Origin: Myxococcales bacterium
GTDB lineage: Bacteria > Myxococcota > B64-G9
DNA: 38,962 nucleotides
Assembly: GCA_012798435.1 (NCBI GenBank)
Contig: JAAZNF010000053.1
Coordinates: 1 to 38,962 of the forward strand
Reading direction: 5' to 3'
Part shown: piece by piece, positions 7,769 through 17,100 of the stretch
Layout: the number at the start of each line of letters is the position of its first letter
Numbering within the stretch: the stretch's first letter is position 1
Translations under genes and position numbers: made by a program
The notes under the pieces: model-generated
What the model was told of the DNA's origin: nothing
What the model saw: the letters and a program-made list of their open reading frames with translations, nothing else
The model's database searches: none

Positions 7769-7900
7769 AGGAGCATGCCTGCATGCTCCTCATATTCGCC
7801 AATTCAGCCGAAGCCGACCGCTGTCAAGGGCGAGCGAAGCGAGTCGCAGGGCGACCGCAGGCCCTTGACAGCAAAGGTCGGGCGGAGGCTACGCGAGGGT
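7769..7900 (+). repeat. Structured intergenic repeat, copy 1
   Basis: First of two copies of a dispersed element (the other is at 35924-36056). It has a hairpin AGGAGCATGC / GCATGCTCCT (7769-7778, 7781-7790), then a larger palindrome (7806-7890) built from AGCC/GGCT, CCGACC/GGTCGG, CTGTCAAGGGC/GCCCTTGACAG and an inner GTCGC/GCGAC stem. The second copy keeps all these stems with paired changes. It lies between convergent genes (kinase, and the lipoprotein gene ending at 7953). The intergenic space 7716-7952 contains nothing else convincing; open frames through it are by-products of the repeat. Confidence 0.8.
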
Positions 7901-7952
7901 GCAGCACCCGACATCGCACGTAAACACGCTGACGGCGCTTTCTTTGCAATGT

Positions 7953-8663
7953 TCAGTGCGCGCCGGTGCAGCGGGTGCGCACGGGCCGGCAGGCGGAGCG
8001 CTCGCAGGCGAGGCCAGGCTGACATTCGCCGTAGCCGCGGCAGGGGCTGCCGGCGGCCTTGCGCGGGGCGCAGCGCAAGCTCTCCTCGTCGCAGAACAGA
8101 TCGGTGCGGCAGCCCGGCCCCACGCCGGGCCGGCAGGCGGCGTCTGGCAGAAGGAGGGCGGCGCAGGTCTTCTTGTCGCCGCTCTTCAAGCAGGCGTGCT
8201 CGTTGGGACAGTCCAGAGCGCTCTGGCACGGCTCGCCAGCGGCGCGCGCTCCCTCGAAGAGGTCGGGGCAGGACTCGAAGAGCGCGTTCAGGTCGGTCCA
8301 GCCGGTGCAGCCCGGCCGGCGCGCCAGCGCAAGACACGACGCGGCGCGGTCGGGGCGGTAGCGGGCCCGGCCCTCGGAGATCGCCCGCTGCAGCGGCGCG
8401 ATCAGGTACTGCCGGGTGAGACCCTCGTGGTAACGCAGGCAGGTCTTTTCATCTGAGAAGCGGCTCCCGCCCAGGTCGGCGATCTCCTCGGCATTGCAGC
8501 AGCCAAAGAGCTGCTTGCAGAACGCCTCGGAGAAGGCTGAGGCGAACTCGTCGATGGCCAGTTCGCTGACTTCGGGCCGCTCGCAGCGGCAGCCGGCCGC
8601 AAAAAAGAGCAGGGCGGCGGTCAGCCACGCGGCGAGCGGGTGGCGGTGGGCCGGAGGGGGCAT
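7953..8663 (-). CDS. Cysteine-rich lipoprotein, function unknown
   Basis: A 236-residue predicted lipoprotein. The signal peptide ends in lipobox FAAGC (Cys25). The first half of the mature protein is largely helical with scattered cysteines (FCKQLFGCC near the start), and the second half is a disulfide-type region with repeated CxxxxDCPNEHAC, CRTDLFCDE and GECQPGLAC units akin to the other cysteine-rich lipoproteins in the window. The ATG at 8663 lies two bases after the glyA stop on the same strand, so it is probably translated from the glyA transcript, an odd pairing of a surface protein with a one-carbon enzyme. Similar small Cys-rich lipoproteins are common in myxobacteria, with no known function as far as I can say. 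Confidence 0.88.
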   Translation of the reverse strand: MPPPAHRHPLAAWLTAALLFFAAGCRCERPEVSELAIDEFASAFSEAFCKQLFGCCNAEEIADLGGSRFSDEKTCLRYHEGLTRQYLIAPLQRAISEGRARYRPDRAASCLALARRPGCTGWTDLNALFESCPDLFEGARAAGEPCQSALDCPNEHACLKSGDKKTCAALLLPDAACRPGVGPGCRTDLFCDEESLRCAPRKAAGSPCRGYGECQPGLACERSACRPVRTRCTGAH

Positions 8664-8665
8664 GG

Positions 8666-9922
8666 TCAATCGATGCAGATCCCGGGCGCCGGGAAGGCCG
8701 CGCACAGCTCGCGCACCTCCTGGGCGATGCGGGCAAGGCGCGCCTCGTCGGCCGGCGCCTGGCACACCTCGTCGATCCAGCGGGCGATGTGCTTCATCTC
8801 GGGCTCGCGCATGCCGCGGCTGGTGACCGAGGGCGTGCCCAGGCGGATGCCCGAGGGGTCGAAGGGCTTGCGCGGGTCGAAGGGCACGGTGTTGTAGTTG
8901 AGCTCCAGCCCGGCCCGGTCCAGCGCCTTGGCCGCCACCTTGCCGGGGATGCCCTTGCCGGTGAGATCGACCAGGATGAGGTGGTTGTCGGTGCCGCCGG
9001 TGGCCAGCGCAAAGCCGCGCGCCAGGAGCTCGGCCGCCAGGGCCTTGGCGTTCTTCACGATCTGGTGGGCGTACTCGGCGAAGGCCGGCTGGGCCGCCTC
9101 GTGCAGCGCCACCGCGATGGCGGCGGTGGTGTGGTTGTGCGGGCCTCCCTGGAGCCCGGGGAAGACCGCCTTGTCGATGTCCTTGGCCAGCTCCTTGCGG
9201 CACAGGATCATCCCACCGCGTGGGCCGCGCAGGGTCTTGTGGGTGGTGGTGGTGATGACGTCGGCGTGCCCCACCGGGGTGGGGTGGGCCCCGCCCGCCA
9301 CCAGGCCGGCGATGTGGGCGATGTCGGCGCACAGTTTCGCGTCCACCTCGCGGGCGATCTCGGCGAAGGCGGCAAAGTCGATGAGGCGCGGGTAGGCGGT
9401 GGCGCCGCACCAGATGATGCGCGGCCGCTCGCGCCGGGCCAGCTCGCGCACCTGGTCCAGGTCGATGCGCCCGTCCTCGCGCCGCACGCTGTACTGCACC
9501 GGGCGGAAGAACATGCCGGTGATGGAGACGTTCCAGCCGTGGGTGAGGTGGCCGCCGTGCGGCAGCGCCAGGCCCATCACCGCGTCGCCCGGCTTGCAGA
9601 AGGCCAGGTACACCGCCAGGTTGGCCGGCGAGCCCGAGTAGGGCTGGACGTTGGCGTGGTCGGCGCCGAAGAGCTGCTTGGCCCGCTCGATGGCGAGGCG
9701 CTCGACGGGGTCGATGTTCTGCTGGCCCTCGTAGTAACGCTTGCCGGCGTAGCCCTCGGAGTACTTGTTGCACAGCACGCTGCCGCAGGCCTCCAGGACC
9801 GCCGGCGAGGTGTAGTTCTCGGAGGGGATGAGGCGGATCTTCTCGAACTGCCGCACTTCCTCCGCCTGGATCAGCCGGGCGATCTCGGGGTCGGAGTTTG
9901 CGAGCGCGGGGTGACGAGCCAT
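8666..9922 (-). CDS. glyA: Serine hydroxymethyltransferase
   Basis: A 418-residue cytoplasmic enzyme, the normal length for the family. It converts serine and tetrahydrofolate to glycine and methylenetetrahydrofolate using pyridoxal phosphate, and so feeds one-carbon metabolism. Diagnostic segments are IPSENYTSPAV near residue 33, KYSEGYAGKRYYEG near 53, the PLP-lysine motif TTTTHKTLRGPRGG and the C-terminal GTPSVTSRG. Catalytic residues appear intact. The ATG at 9922 is preceded by GGGAGGA. A promoter candidate lies at 9954-9983. A lipoprotein gene follows after two bases. Confidence 0.98.
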   Translation of the reverse strand: MARHPALANSDPEIARLIQAEEVRQFEKIRLIPSENYTSPAVLEACGSVLCNKYSEGYAGKRYYEGQQNIDPVERLAIERAKQLFGADHANVQPYSGSPANLAVYLAFCKPGDAVMGLALPHGGHLTHGWNVSITGMFFRPVQYSVRREDGRIDLDQVRELARRERPRIIWCGATAYPRLIDFAAFAEIAREVDAKLCADIAHIAGLVAGGAHPTPVGHADVITTTTHKTLRGPRGGMILCRKELAKDIDKAVFPGLQGGPHNHTTAAIAVALHEAAQPAFAEYAHQIVKNAKALAAELLARGFALATGGTDNHLILVDLTGKGIPGKVAAKALDRAGLELNYNTVPFDPRKPFDPSGIRLGTPSVTSRGMREPEMKHIARWIDEVCQAPADEARLARIAQEVRELCAAFPAPGICID

Positions 9923-9953
9923 GGGTCCTCCCGGGGTTCGGAGTTCGCGAAGG

Positions 9954-9983
9954 ACATTAGGCCGCGGCGGGCCCGCGAGTCAA
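9954..9983 (-). promoter_or_regulatory. Candidate promoter of glyA
   Basis: On the minus strand TTGACT (9978-9983), an 18-base spacer and TAATGT (9954-9959) lie about 30 bases upstream of the glyA ATG. The -35 matches the consensus at 5 of 6 bases. Confidence 0.5.
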
Positions 9984-10068
9984 CAGGGCCTCCTTTCTCC
10001 TCGGGGCCAAGGAGGGGGGGACCGACGGTGCCAGGCGCCGGGCGTTGCACCGGCCCGCCATCCCCCCG

Positions 10069-10097
10069 TTGACACCCTGGGCGTGCCGTTGCAGACT
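10069..10097 (+). promoter_or_regulatory. Candidate promoter of the surface-protein operon
   Basis: A perfect TTGACA (10069-10074) is followed after 17 bases by CAGACT (10092-10097), a weak -10. An alternative -10, TATGAT, lies at 10146-10151 but has no matching -35. Either would transcribe the eight-gene operon that starts at 10215. Confidence 0.4.
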
Positions 10098-10214
10098 GGC
10101 ATCCAGGATGATGGATGCGGTGCGCCACCCGGCGGCACGACAGGGTATGATGCGATGAAGAAGCCGAACGATGATCCCGCGCGCTTCGCCCGCGGCATCT
10201 CGAGAAAGGCCCGC

Positions 10215-11264
10215 ATGGTCGGAGGACGGCAGGCAGCGCTCGCGGCCGTGTGGCTGTGGGCCATCTCGCTTTCGGGCTGCGACGAGGTGCGCTTCCGGGT
10301 GCGCACGCCGCCCGGCCAGGTGGTGGACGTGTTCCGCCAGGCCGAGGCGCCCACCATCGACATCCTGTGGGTGGTGGACAACTCGAGCTCCATGACCCAG
10401 GAGCAACAGGAGCTGGCCGATCACTTCGGCTCGTTCTTCCAGTTCATCTCCCAGAGCGAGGCCGACTTCCACATCGGGGTCATCTCCACCGACGTGTACG
10501 ACCCCGCCCACCGCGGCCGGCTGCTGGGCTCCATCCCCATCATCTCCCGGGCCACCCCGTCCCCCGCCGAGGTGTTCGCGGCCAATGTCCACGTGGGCAT
10601 CACCGGCAAGGGTGACGAGCAGGGGTTCACCGCCGCCTCGTTGGCACTGAGCGAACCGCTCATCTCCAACGAGAACGCGGGCTTCGTGCGTGAGGCCGCC
10701 AGCCTCTACATCATCTTCGTCTCCGACGAGGACGATCACTCCTTCGGTGAGGTCGAGGCCTACGTGCGGCGCTTCGAACAGATCAAGGGCGTCGGCAACG
10801 ACAAGAGGGTGGCCTGCGCCGCGGTGGTGGGCGACGTGCCGGACGGTTGCCCCGGCGCCCGGGCGGGGACCCGCTACGCCCAGCTCGCCCAGGAGAGCGG
10901 GGGCGTGGTGGGGAGCATCTGCGACACCGACTTCGCGGGCGTGCTGGAGGCGTTGGGGTACTCCGCGGCCGGGCTCAAGCGGGCCTTTTCCCTGTCCCGG
11001 GTGGCGCTCCCGGGCAGCGTCACGGTGTACGTCAAGACCGGTTGCGGGCAAACCGCCATGGATCCGGCGGTGTGCGAGAAGGTCTTCGACGACTGCCGCG
11101 GCTCGGCCCAGGGCATCTACGGGCTCACCTGCGTGGTGAGGCAGGCCCTGCCCGACGGCGTGCTCTTCGACGCCGAGACCAGCAGCATCCGCTTCGTGGG
11201 CGCGGCGCTGCCGCCCTTCGGGGCCATCGTCGAGGTGGGCTACACACCGCGGGAGGAGCCATGA
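10215..11264 (+). CDS. von Willebrand factor A-type lipoprotein
   Basis: A predicted 349-residue lipoprotein: signal peptide with lipobox SLSGC (Cys22) and then a vWA-like domain. The metal-ion-dependent adhesion site DxSxS is visible as DNSSSM (Asp55, Ser57, Ser59), and the acidic VSDEDDHS further on is in the right region for later metal ligands. The C-terminal third contains four or five cysteines. The ATG at 10215 is preferred because AAAGG lies 5 bases upstream and it gives a compact signal peptide; an in-frame ATG at 10155 would add 20 polar residues. The next gene overlaps its stop by an ATGA. This is the first of eight packed genes for exported or membrane proteins, and vWA domains often organise such multiprotein complexes. 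Confidence 0.9.
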   Translation: MVGGRQAALAAVWLWAISLSGCDEVRFRVRTPPGQVVDVFRQAEAPTIDILWVVDNSSSMTQEQQELADHFGSFFQFISQSEADFHIGVISTDVYDPAHRGRLLGSIPIISRATPSPAEVFAANVHVGITGKGDEQGFTAASLALSEPLISNENAGFVREAASLYIIFVSDEDDHSFGEVEAYVRRFEQIKGVGNDKRVACAAVVGDVPDGCPGARAGTRYAQLAQESGGVVGSICDTDFAGVLEALGYSAAGLKRAFSLSRVALPGSVTVYVKTGCGQTAMDPAVCEKVFDDCRGSAQGIYGLTCVVRQALPDGVLFDAETSSIRFVGAALPPFGAIVEVGYTPREEP

Positions 11265-12718
11265 GGCGGCGCCTCTTGCCCGCCGGCGCGTATGCCCCGG
11301 CGCTCCTGCTACTCCTGGGCTCGGCCGGTTGCAGCGACGAGCCGCTGGTGCGGGCCGACCCCCGCATCCTGCTCGGCGCAGAGAGCATCGAATTCGGCGC
11401 GGTGGCGGTGGGGGATGCCGTGACCCGCGAGATCGCCTTTCAAAACGTCGGCCAGGGCCCGCTCCAGTTCACCACCTCGATCGAAGGATCTTCTGCCGGG
11501 GTGTTCTTGCCGGAGGCGCTGGACCTGCCACTTTCTCCGGGAGGGCAGGGGCGGCTGCGGGTGACGTTCGCGCCGACCGAGGTGGCGCGCTACCAGGTGG
11601 TGCTTGCGCTGCTCACCAACGACCGGCAGCACCCGCGGGTCGAGATCGCCCTCGGCGGGGACGGCTATCGGCGGGGCGAGCTCGAGGTCGAGCCGCGGCT
11701 CCTCGACTTCGGCATGGTGAACGCCGGCGCCGCCTCCATCCGCGAGGTCACCATCCAGAACATCGGCAACGGCGAGCTCAAGGTCACCGAGATCGCGCTG
11801 GACGCGGCGACCAGCAAGGACTTCTCCGTGCTGTCCTCCACGCGCACCCCGGCCACTCTCTCCGAGGGCGCCGCCGTGCCCATCCGCGTCGCCTACCGGC
11901 CGACGGCGGCGAGTGTCCCGCCCCCGGCCGGCATCCTGCGGGTACGGGCGGCCGACCCCTTCCGCCCCGAGGTGGAGGTGGCGCTTCAGGCCCGGCTCAA
12001 CCGCGCCCCGGTGGCGCAGGCGGGGCCCGATCGCAGCGCGGAGCCGCTCGATCCGATCGAGCTGGACGGGAGCGAAAGCTTCGATCCGGACGGCGATCTC
12101 CCGCTGTCGTTCGCCTGGACCCTCACCCAGGCCCCGGTGGGCAGTCAGGCCCGCCTGGAGGAAGAGACCCAGCCGGTGGCGCGCCTCACCCCGGACCTGG
12201 TGGGGGTATACGAGGCCGAGCTGTGGGTGAGCGACAACACCGGCCTGCGGAGCCTGGTTCCGGACCGGGCGGTGGTCACGGTGCGGCCCGCCGAGCGGCT
12301 CCTGGTGGAGCTGGTGTGGGATTCGCCGATCGCCGATCTCGACCTGCACGTGCTGGCGCCGGGCGGAACCTTCGGTGGCCGGCTGGATTGCTTCTTCGGC
12401 AACCGTTCGCCCGACTGGGGAACGCAGGTCGACCCCGCGGACGACCCGCTGCTTCTGCGCGACGACCTGGCGGGCTTCGGGCCGGAGACCTTCGCCTACG
12501 CTCATCCCGTATCCGGCAGCTACTTGCTGCTTGCGGACTACTTCGCCTCCCACACCAGCTCGGGCGAGGAGCCGGCGAACGCGACCATGCGGGTGTTCGT
12601 GGACGGGCTGCTCAAGGCGGAGATCGCCCGCCGGCTCGAGCGCCAGGGGCAGCGCTGGAGCGTGGCCCAGGTGCTTTGGCCCGAGGGTACGGTGAGCGTG
12701 ATCGACGAGGTGGAGTGA
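11261..12718 (+). CDS. Lipoprotein with ASH-like and PKD-like domains
   Basis: A 485-residue predicted lipoprotein with lipobox GSAGC (Cys24). Residues about 35-250 contain two beta-sandwich repeats of the ASH/choice-of-anchor-D type (IEFGAVAVGDAVTREIAFQNVG and LDFGMVNAGAASIREVTIQNIG are equivalent positions). Residues about 250-345 resemble a PKD/cadherin-like domain (PVAQAGPDRSAEPLDPIELDGS, SFDPDGD). The C-terminal 140 residues begin with LLVELVWDSPIADLDLHV, like exported domains that follow PKD-like repeats. The ATG overlaps the upstream stop (ATGA) and has GGGAGGA before it. It probably forms a structural or binding part of the operon's surface assembly; ligand unknown. Confidence 0.88.
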   Translation: MRRRLLPAGAYAPALLLLLGSAGCSDEPLVRADPRILLGAESIEFGAVAVGDAVTREIAFQNVGQGPLQFTTSIEGSSAGVFLPEALDLPLSPGGQGRLRVTFAPTEVARYQVVLALLTNDRQHPRVEIALGGDGYRRGELEVEPRLLDFGMVNAGAASIREVTIQNIGNGELKVTEIALDAATSKDFSVLSSTRTPATLSEGAAVPIRVAYRPTAASVPPPAGILRVRAADPFRPEVEVALQARLNRAPVAQAGPDRSAEPLDPIELDGSESFDPDGDLPLSFAWTLTQAPVGSQARLEEETQPVARLTPDLVGVYEAELWVSDNTGLRSLVPDRAVVTVRPAERLLVELVWDSPIADLDLHVLAPGGTFGGRLDCFFGNRSPDWGTQVDPADDPLLLRDDLAGFGPETFAYAHPVSGSYLLLADYFASHTSSGEEPANATMRVFVDGLLKAEIARRLERQGQRWSVAQVLWPEGTVSVIDEVE

Positions 12719-12719
12719 G

Positions 12720-14183
12720 ATGAGGCGCGGCTGCCTATGGCTCGCTTGCTGGTTGTGCGCCTGCGGGGCGCCGCAGGACACCCCGGACGACGGCTCCACC
12801 CGCATCCCCTGCGCCTCGCGGCGCGACTGTCCGGGGCGCGAGGGGTGCCTGGACGGCATCTGCGGCCCGTGCTCGCGCGATCGCGACTGCGCCACCACCG
12901 AGTACTGCAGCCCGCTCGATCAGCTGTGTGCCCTGCGGCCGGGCTTCGGCGACGAATGCGCCCTGAACGGCGACTGCCCGCTGGGCGCCTACTGCGTGCA
13001 GGGCTTCTGCCGCGCCGCCGATCAGGTGACGTTGTGTCTTGGCGATCTGGACTGCTCCGAGGGCAAGCGCTGCGACCCCGCCAACCTGGTGTGCGTGCTG
13101 GACCTCGGCTGCGACCGGGACAGCGACTGCGCCGCGGGCGAGCTGTGCGACCTGGGCACCCGCCGCTGCCGGGCGGCCTGCACCCCGGAGAACCAGGAGG
13201 CGGTGTGCGGCTTCGGGCTGGTGTGCACCGCGGAGGGCCGCTGCGTCGAGTGCTTCCGCGACGATCAGTGCGGCGTCGGAAGGAGCTGTGATCTGTCCAC
13301 CTTCCGCTGCAAGGGCCCGAACGCCTGCCTCACCAGCCGCGATTGTCCCTACGGCCAGGTGTGCAACCTGCAGACGCTCCAGTGCACCGTGCCGCCGCCG
13401 GCCTGCCTGGACAATCGCGACTGTCCCCTGGGCGCGAGCTGTGACACCCAGAGCGGCGAGTGCCGCTCCTCCGACTGCCGCCCCGATCGCTACGAGCCCA
13501 ACGACACGCCCGCCCAGGCGCCGGTGCTCAAGGCCGGCCGCCAGGACGAGCTGCGCCTGTGCCCGGGCGACCTCGACTGGTTCGGCGTGGATCTTGCGCG
13601 TGGGGATCGGCTCCAGGTGATCGTGGACATCGACTTCTTCGCCGCCGATCACTTCCGGTTGGCGCTGTTCGCGCCGGAGGCCGTCCGGCTCCTCCAGGAG
13701 GACCCGCTGCTGCTCGATGTCACCGCCGATATGGGCGGCCGGTACCTCTTGCGCGCCCGCTCCAGCGACCCGGAGCGGGCCTACGGCTTGCTCCTCAAGA
13801 TCTCTCAGGGCGTGCCCTGCGACAACGATGCGCTTGAGCCCAACGACGGCCCGTTGCAGGCCTCGACGCTCACCGCGGGCCGCGTCGTCGGTCTGGCGTT
13901 GTGCCCCTATGACGAGGACTGGTTCGTGGTGCAGCGGCCCGCCGGCGAGCCGCTCGAGGTGCGCCTCGACTTCGATCCCTTCCAGGGGGTGCCCTACCTC
14001 GATCTGATCGGCGGCGACGGCCGCACCTTGCTCCTGCGCTCCCAGGCCGCCGGCTCGCCCCAGACGGTGAGCGCCGATGGTTTTGCGGGAAGCCGCTTCT
14101 TCGCCCGAGTGTGGGCAACCCAGGCGCTGTCGTGCCGCTACGACGTGACCCTCACGCTGGGCGCGCGCCCGGCGGGGAGGTGA
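12720..14183 (+). CDS. Cysteine-rich lipoprotein with two PPC-like domains
   Basis: A 487-residue predicted lipoprotein, lipobox LCAC (Cys15). Residues about 28-250 are cysteine-rich, with a series of CxxxxDCPxGxxCxxxxxxC modules of the type seen elsewhere in this window. Two copies of a PPC-like beta-sandwich follow (about 255-365 and 368-487); each opens with an EPND motif (DRYEPNDTPAQAP and DALEPNDGPLQAS) and contains a CPxDxDWF-like strand (CPGDLDWFGVDL, CPYDEDWFVVQR). The ATG lies one base after the previous stop with GAGG-type ribosome binding sequence upstream. PPC domains usually accompany secreted enzymes; here they are attached to a disulfide-rich stalk and no catalytic domain is seen. 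Confidence 0.9.
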   Translation: MRRGCLWLACWLCACGAPQDTPDDGSTRIPCASRRDCPGREGCLDGICGPCSRDRDCATTEYCSPLDQLCALRPGFGDECALNGDCPLGAYCVQGFCRAADQVTLCLGDLDCSEGKRCDPANLVCVLDLGCDRDSDCAAGELCDLGTRRCRAACTPENQEAVCGFGLVCTAEGRCVECFRDDQCGVGRSCDLSTFRCKGPNACLTSRDCPYGQVCNLQTLQCTVPPPACLDNRDCPLGASCDTQSGECRSSDCRPDRYEPNDTPAQAPVLKAGRQDELRLCPGDLDWFGVDLARGDRLQVIVDIDFFAADHFRLALFAPEAVRLLQEDPLLLDVTADMGGRYLLRARSSDPERAYGLLLKISQGVPCDNDALEPNDGPLQASTLTAGRVVGLALCPYDEDWFVVQRPAGEPLEVRLDFDPFQGVPYLDLIGGDGRTLLLRSQAAGSPQTVSADGFAGSRFFARVWATQALSCRYDVTLTLGARPAGR

Positions 14184-14188
14184 GGCGC

Positions 14189-17100
14189 ATGAACTCACGG
14201 CCTTGGAATCGCGTGCGGACCTTTTTGCTGGGCGCGGTCCTGCTCCTGGGATGGAACCTCTGCGGTTGCGCCGGTGGCGGGGACCGGCCGGACGCAACCG
14301 TGGACACGGACGCCGGCCCGGACGCGGACGGCGCCGACGGCGACCCAGGCGATGGCGATGTCGCACCGGACGGCGCGGATGGCGCGGACGGCGGCGAGGT
14401 GACGCTGCGGGTGACCGGGGTGCTGCCTTCCCGCGGCCCGGTGGAGGGTGGCATCTGGGCCAACGTGCTGGGCGAGGGCTTCGTGCGCGGTTTCGCCGAG
14501 AACCCGCTGGACGCCCGAGACGTCACCGAGGTCCGCTTCGGCGACAATCAGGCCATCGACGTGGAAGTGGTGCGAGACGACATGATCAGCGTGCGGGTCC
14601 CGCCGGGGAGCCTGGGGCCGGTGGCGGTGAGCGTGAAGAACCCGAACGGCCAGGCGGTGGGCGAGGGCGTGTTCACCTTCATCACCGCGCTCCAGGCCTA
14701 TCGGGTCGAGCCGTTCGCGCTCGCCGCCGAGGGCGGCACACCGCTCACGGTGGATGGTCGCGGTTTCGACGCGCACACCCGCGTGCTGATCGGCAACCGG
14801 CCCGCGTCCCGGCTCGAGCTGCTGGATGCCACCCGACTTGCGGCGCTCGCTCCGCCGGGGGAGCCGGGTCTGGCCGACGTGGCGGTGGTGGGGCCGAACG
14901 GCCGGGTGTCGTTGTTCCATGCCGTGCGTTACCACGCGCCGCTTGCGTTGGATGCCGTGGAGCCGGCGGCGGGCCGTGCCAGCGGTGGCGAGGCGGTGGC
15001 CCTCGGGGGCGCGGGGTTCGACGAGACGTGCCGCGCCTTCTTTGACGCCGCGGAGGCGGCCCTCTCGGGATGGAGCGGATCGCGTCTCGACGCGCTCACG
15101 CCGGCGGGGACGCCGGGCCCGGTGGACGTCTCGATCGCGAACCCGGTCGAGTCGCGGATTCTGCCCGGCGGCTATGTCTATCTGGACGCTCCCGCTGGCG
15201 ACCTCGAGGTCGTGGCGGTGGCCCCGAACCGAGGCCCCGTGACGGGCGGCCACACGCTGACGGTCGTCGGCGAGGGTTTCTTAGCCGGGGTCGAAGAAGT
15301 GCTCTTCGGCGGAAACCCGGCCGGCATGTTTTCCGTCCTCGATGATCGCCGCATCCAGGCGATGACCCCCGCGGGCGTGCCGGGCCCGGCGGCGGTGACG
15401 GTGGTGACGGCTGGAGGCGACGCCACGCGAGATGGCGCGTACCGCTACTTTGAACCCGTGGTGCTCGATTCCGTGGAGCCCGCCAGCGGCCCGGCCGCGG
15501 GCGGCACCAAGGTGGTCCTGCAGGGAGCCGGTTTCCACGCGGGTATGACGGTGCGATTCGGAGGAGTGGCGCTGGAGGCCCTGGTGGTAGAAGACGCCGG
15601 CCATGCCCGCGGGTTGACGCCGGCCGGCTCGCCCGGCCCGGTGGACGTGGTGGCCGAGGACGGCGACGGCCGCGCGGTGCTGGCAAGCGGCTTCTCGTAC
15701 CAGGGCGAGGCGCAGTTGTGGCGGGTGGAGCCCGACAACGGCGCCATGGCCGGGGGCACCTACGTGCTGTGCCTGGGCCAGGGCTTCGACGAGACGACGC
15801 GGGTGTGGTTCGGCGAGCGCCCGGCCACGGTGGTCCAGCGCATCTCGCCGTCAGTGCTGGCGGTGCGCACCCCGCGCGGCGATCCCGGCGAGGTGGAGGT
15901 GCGAGCGGAGTCGGGGCTCGGCGAGGCGCGGCTGCCCGCCGGCTTCGCGTACGTCGATCCCACCAACCAGCGCGGCGGGGCCACCGGCGGGCCGGTGCGC
16001 GGCGCGTTCAACGTCACCGCGCTGGACGGCTCCTGGTCGAAGTACGCGCAGCCGGTGCCGGGCGCCACGGTGATCCTGGCGGAGCCGGCCCTGTCGGCCC
16101 TGACCGACGATCGTGGCCAGGTCACCTTCTCCGGCCCGGCCATCGTGAAGCCGGTCACGGTGACCGTGGGCAAGGCGGGCTTCCAGGCCACCACCGTCTC
16201 CAACCTCAACGCCACCAACCTCACCGTGTACCTCTACCCCAACCAGCAGGAACCCGTCGTCATCGATCCGGGCGACCCGGGGGATCCCCACCTCGGCCGG
16301 ATTCGGGGCCGGGTGTTCGGATTCAAGGATGTGCCCTGGCTGCCCGCTGGCCCGGACGTCACTTATCAGGCGCGGGTGAACTTCACCGCCTGGAGCCTGT
16401 ACGGCGTGCCACCCTTCGGCGGGACGCCGCGCGGGACGGTCATCGAGCAGGACGGCGGGGCCTTCGACTACGAGGTCGGCTTCGGCTCCTACTCCCTGGT
16501 CGCCTTCTACGGTGCCTACCGGGCGGAGAGCGACGAATTCACGCCGGCCCTCATGGGGGTGCGCCGCGGCATCGCGGTCAAGAGTGAGGAGCCGCTCGAG
16601 AATCAGGACATCGTGCTCTCCACCGCGCTGGACCAGACGGTGACGGTCACCCTGCGCGACCCGCCCGCGCCGCCACCCGAGCGCGAGGCCCGCTACGCCG
16701 CCTACGTCAGCCTGGACCTGGGCGCCGACGGGGTGGTGTTCTTGTCCCAGGCGCAGGGCTCCACGGCGAACCTCCTCCTGGAGCGGTTGCCGGCCGCCGG
16801 GAGCGGGAGCTTCTTGTTCACGGGGCTCGCCAGCGTCCAGGGGAGCTACCCTCTGTCGTACGTGTTCCGCCGGCAGGAGGGCGGTTTCGGCGGCGGGGTG
16901 GAGCTGGGGCCGTTTCTGCCGTTCTTGTCGATCGAGGAGCCGGCCCGCGATCAGCCGCTGGCCGGCGGGCGCATCCGCTTCCGCCCGCTCGGGGGCGAGA
17001 CGCCGGACTTCATCGAGCTGCTGATCGAGACCAACGATCTCTCGCCGGTGGTGCTGTGGCGGGTCATCCTGCCGGGTGACGCCACCGAGGTCACTCTGCC

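Noticed and set aside
7775-8419. Open frame across the first structured repeat
   Set aside because: Its translation is the repeat read as protein, then antisense to the lipoprotein gene; paired stem changes argue for a structural role instead.
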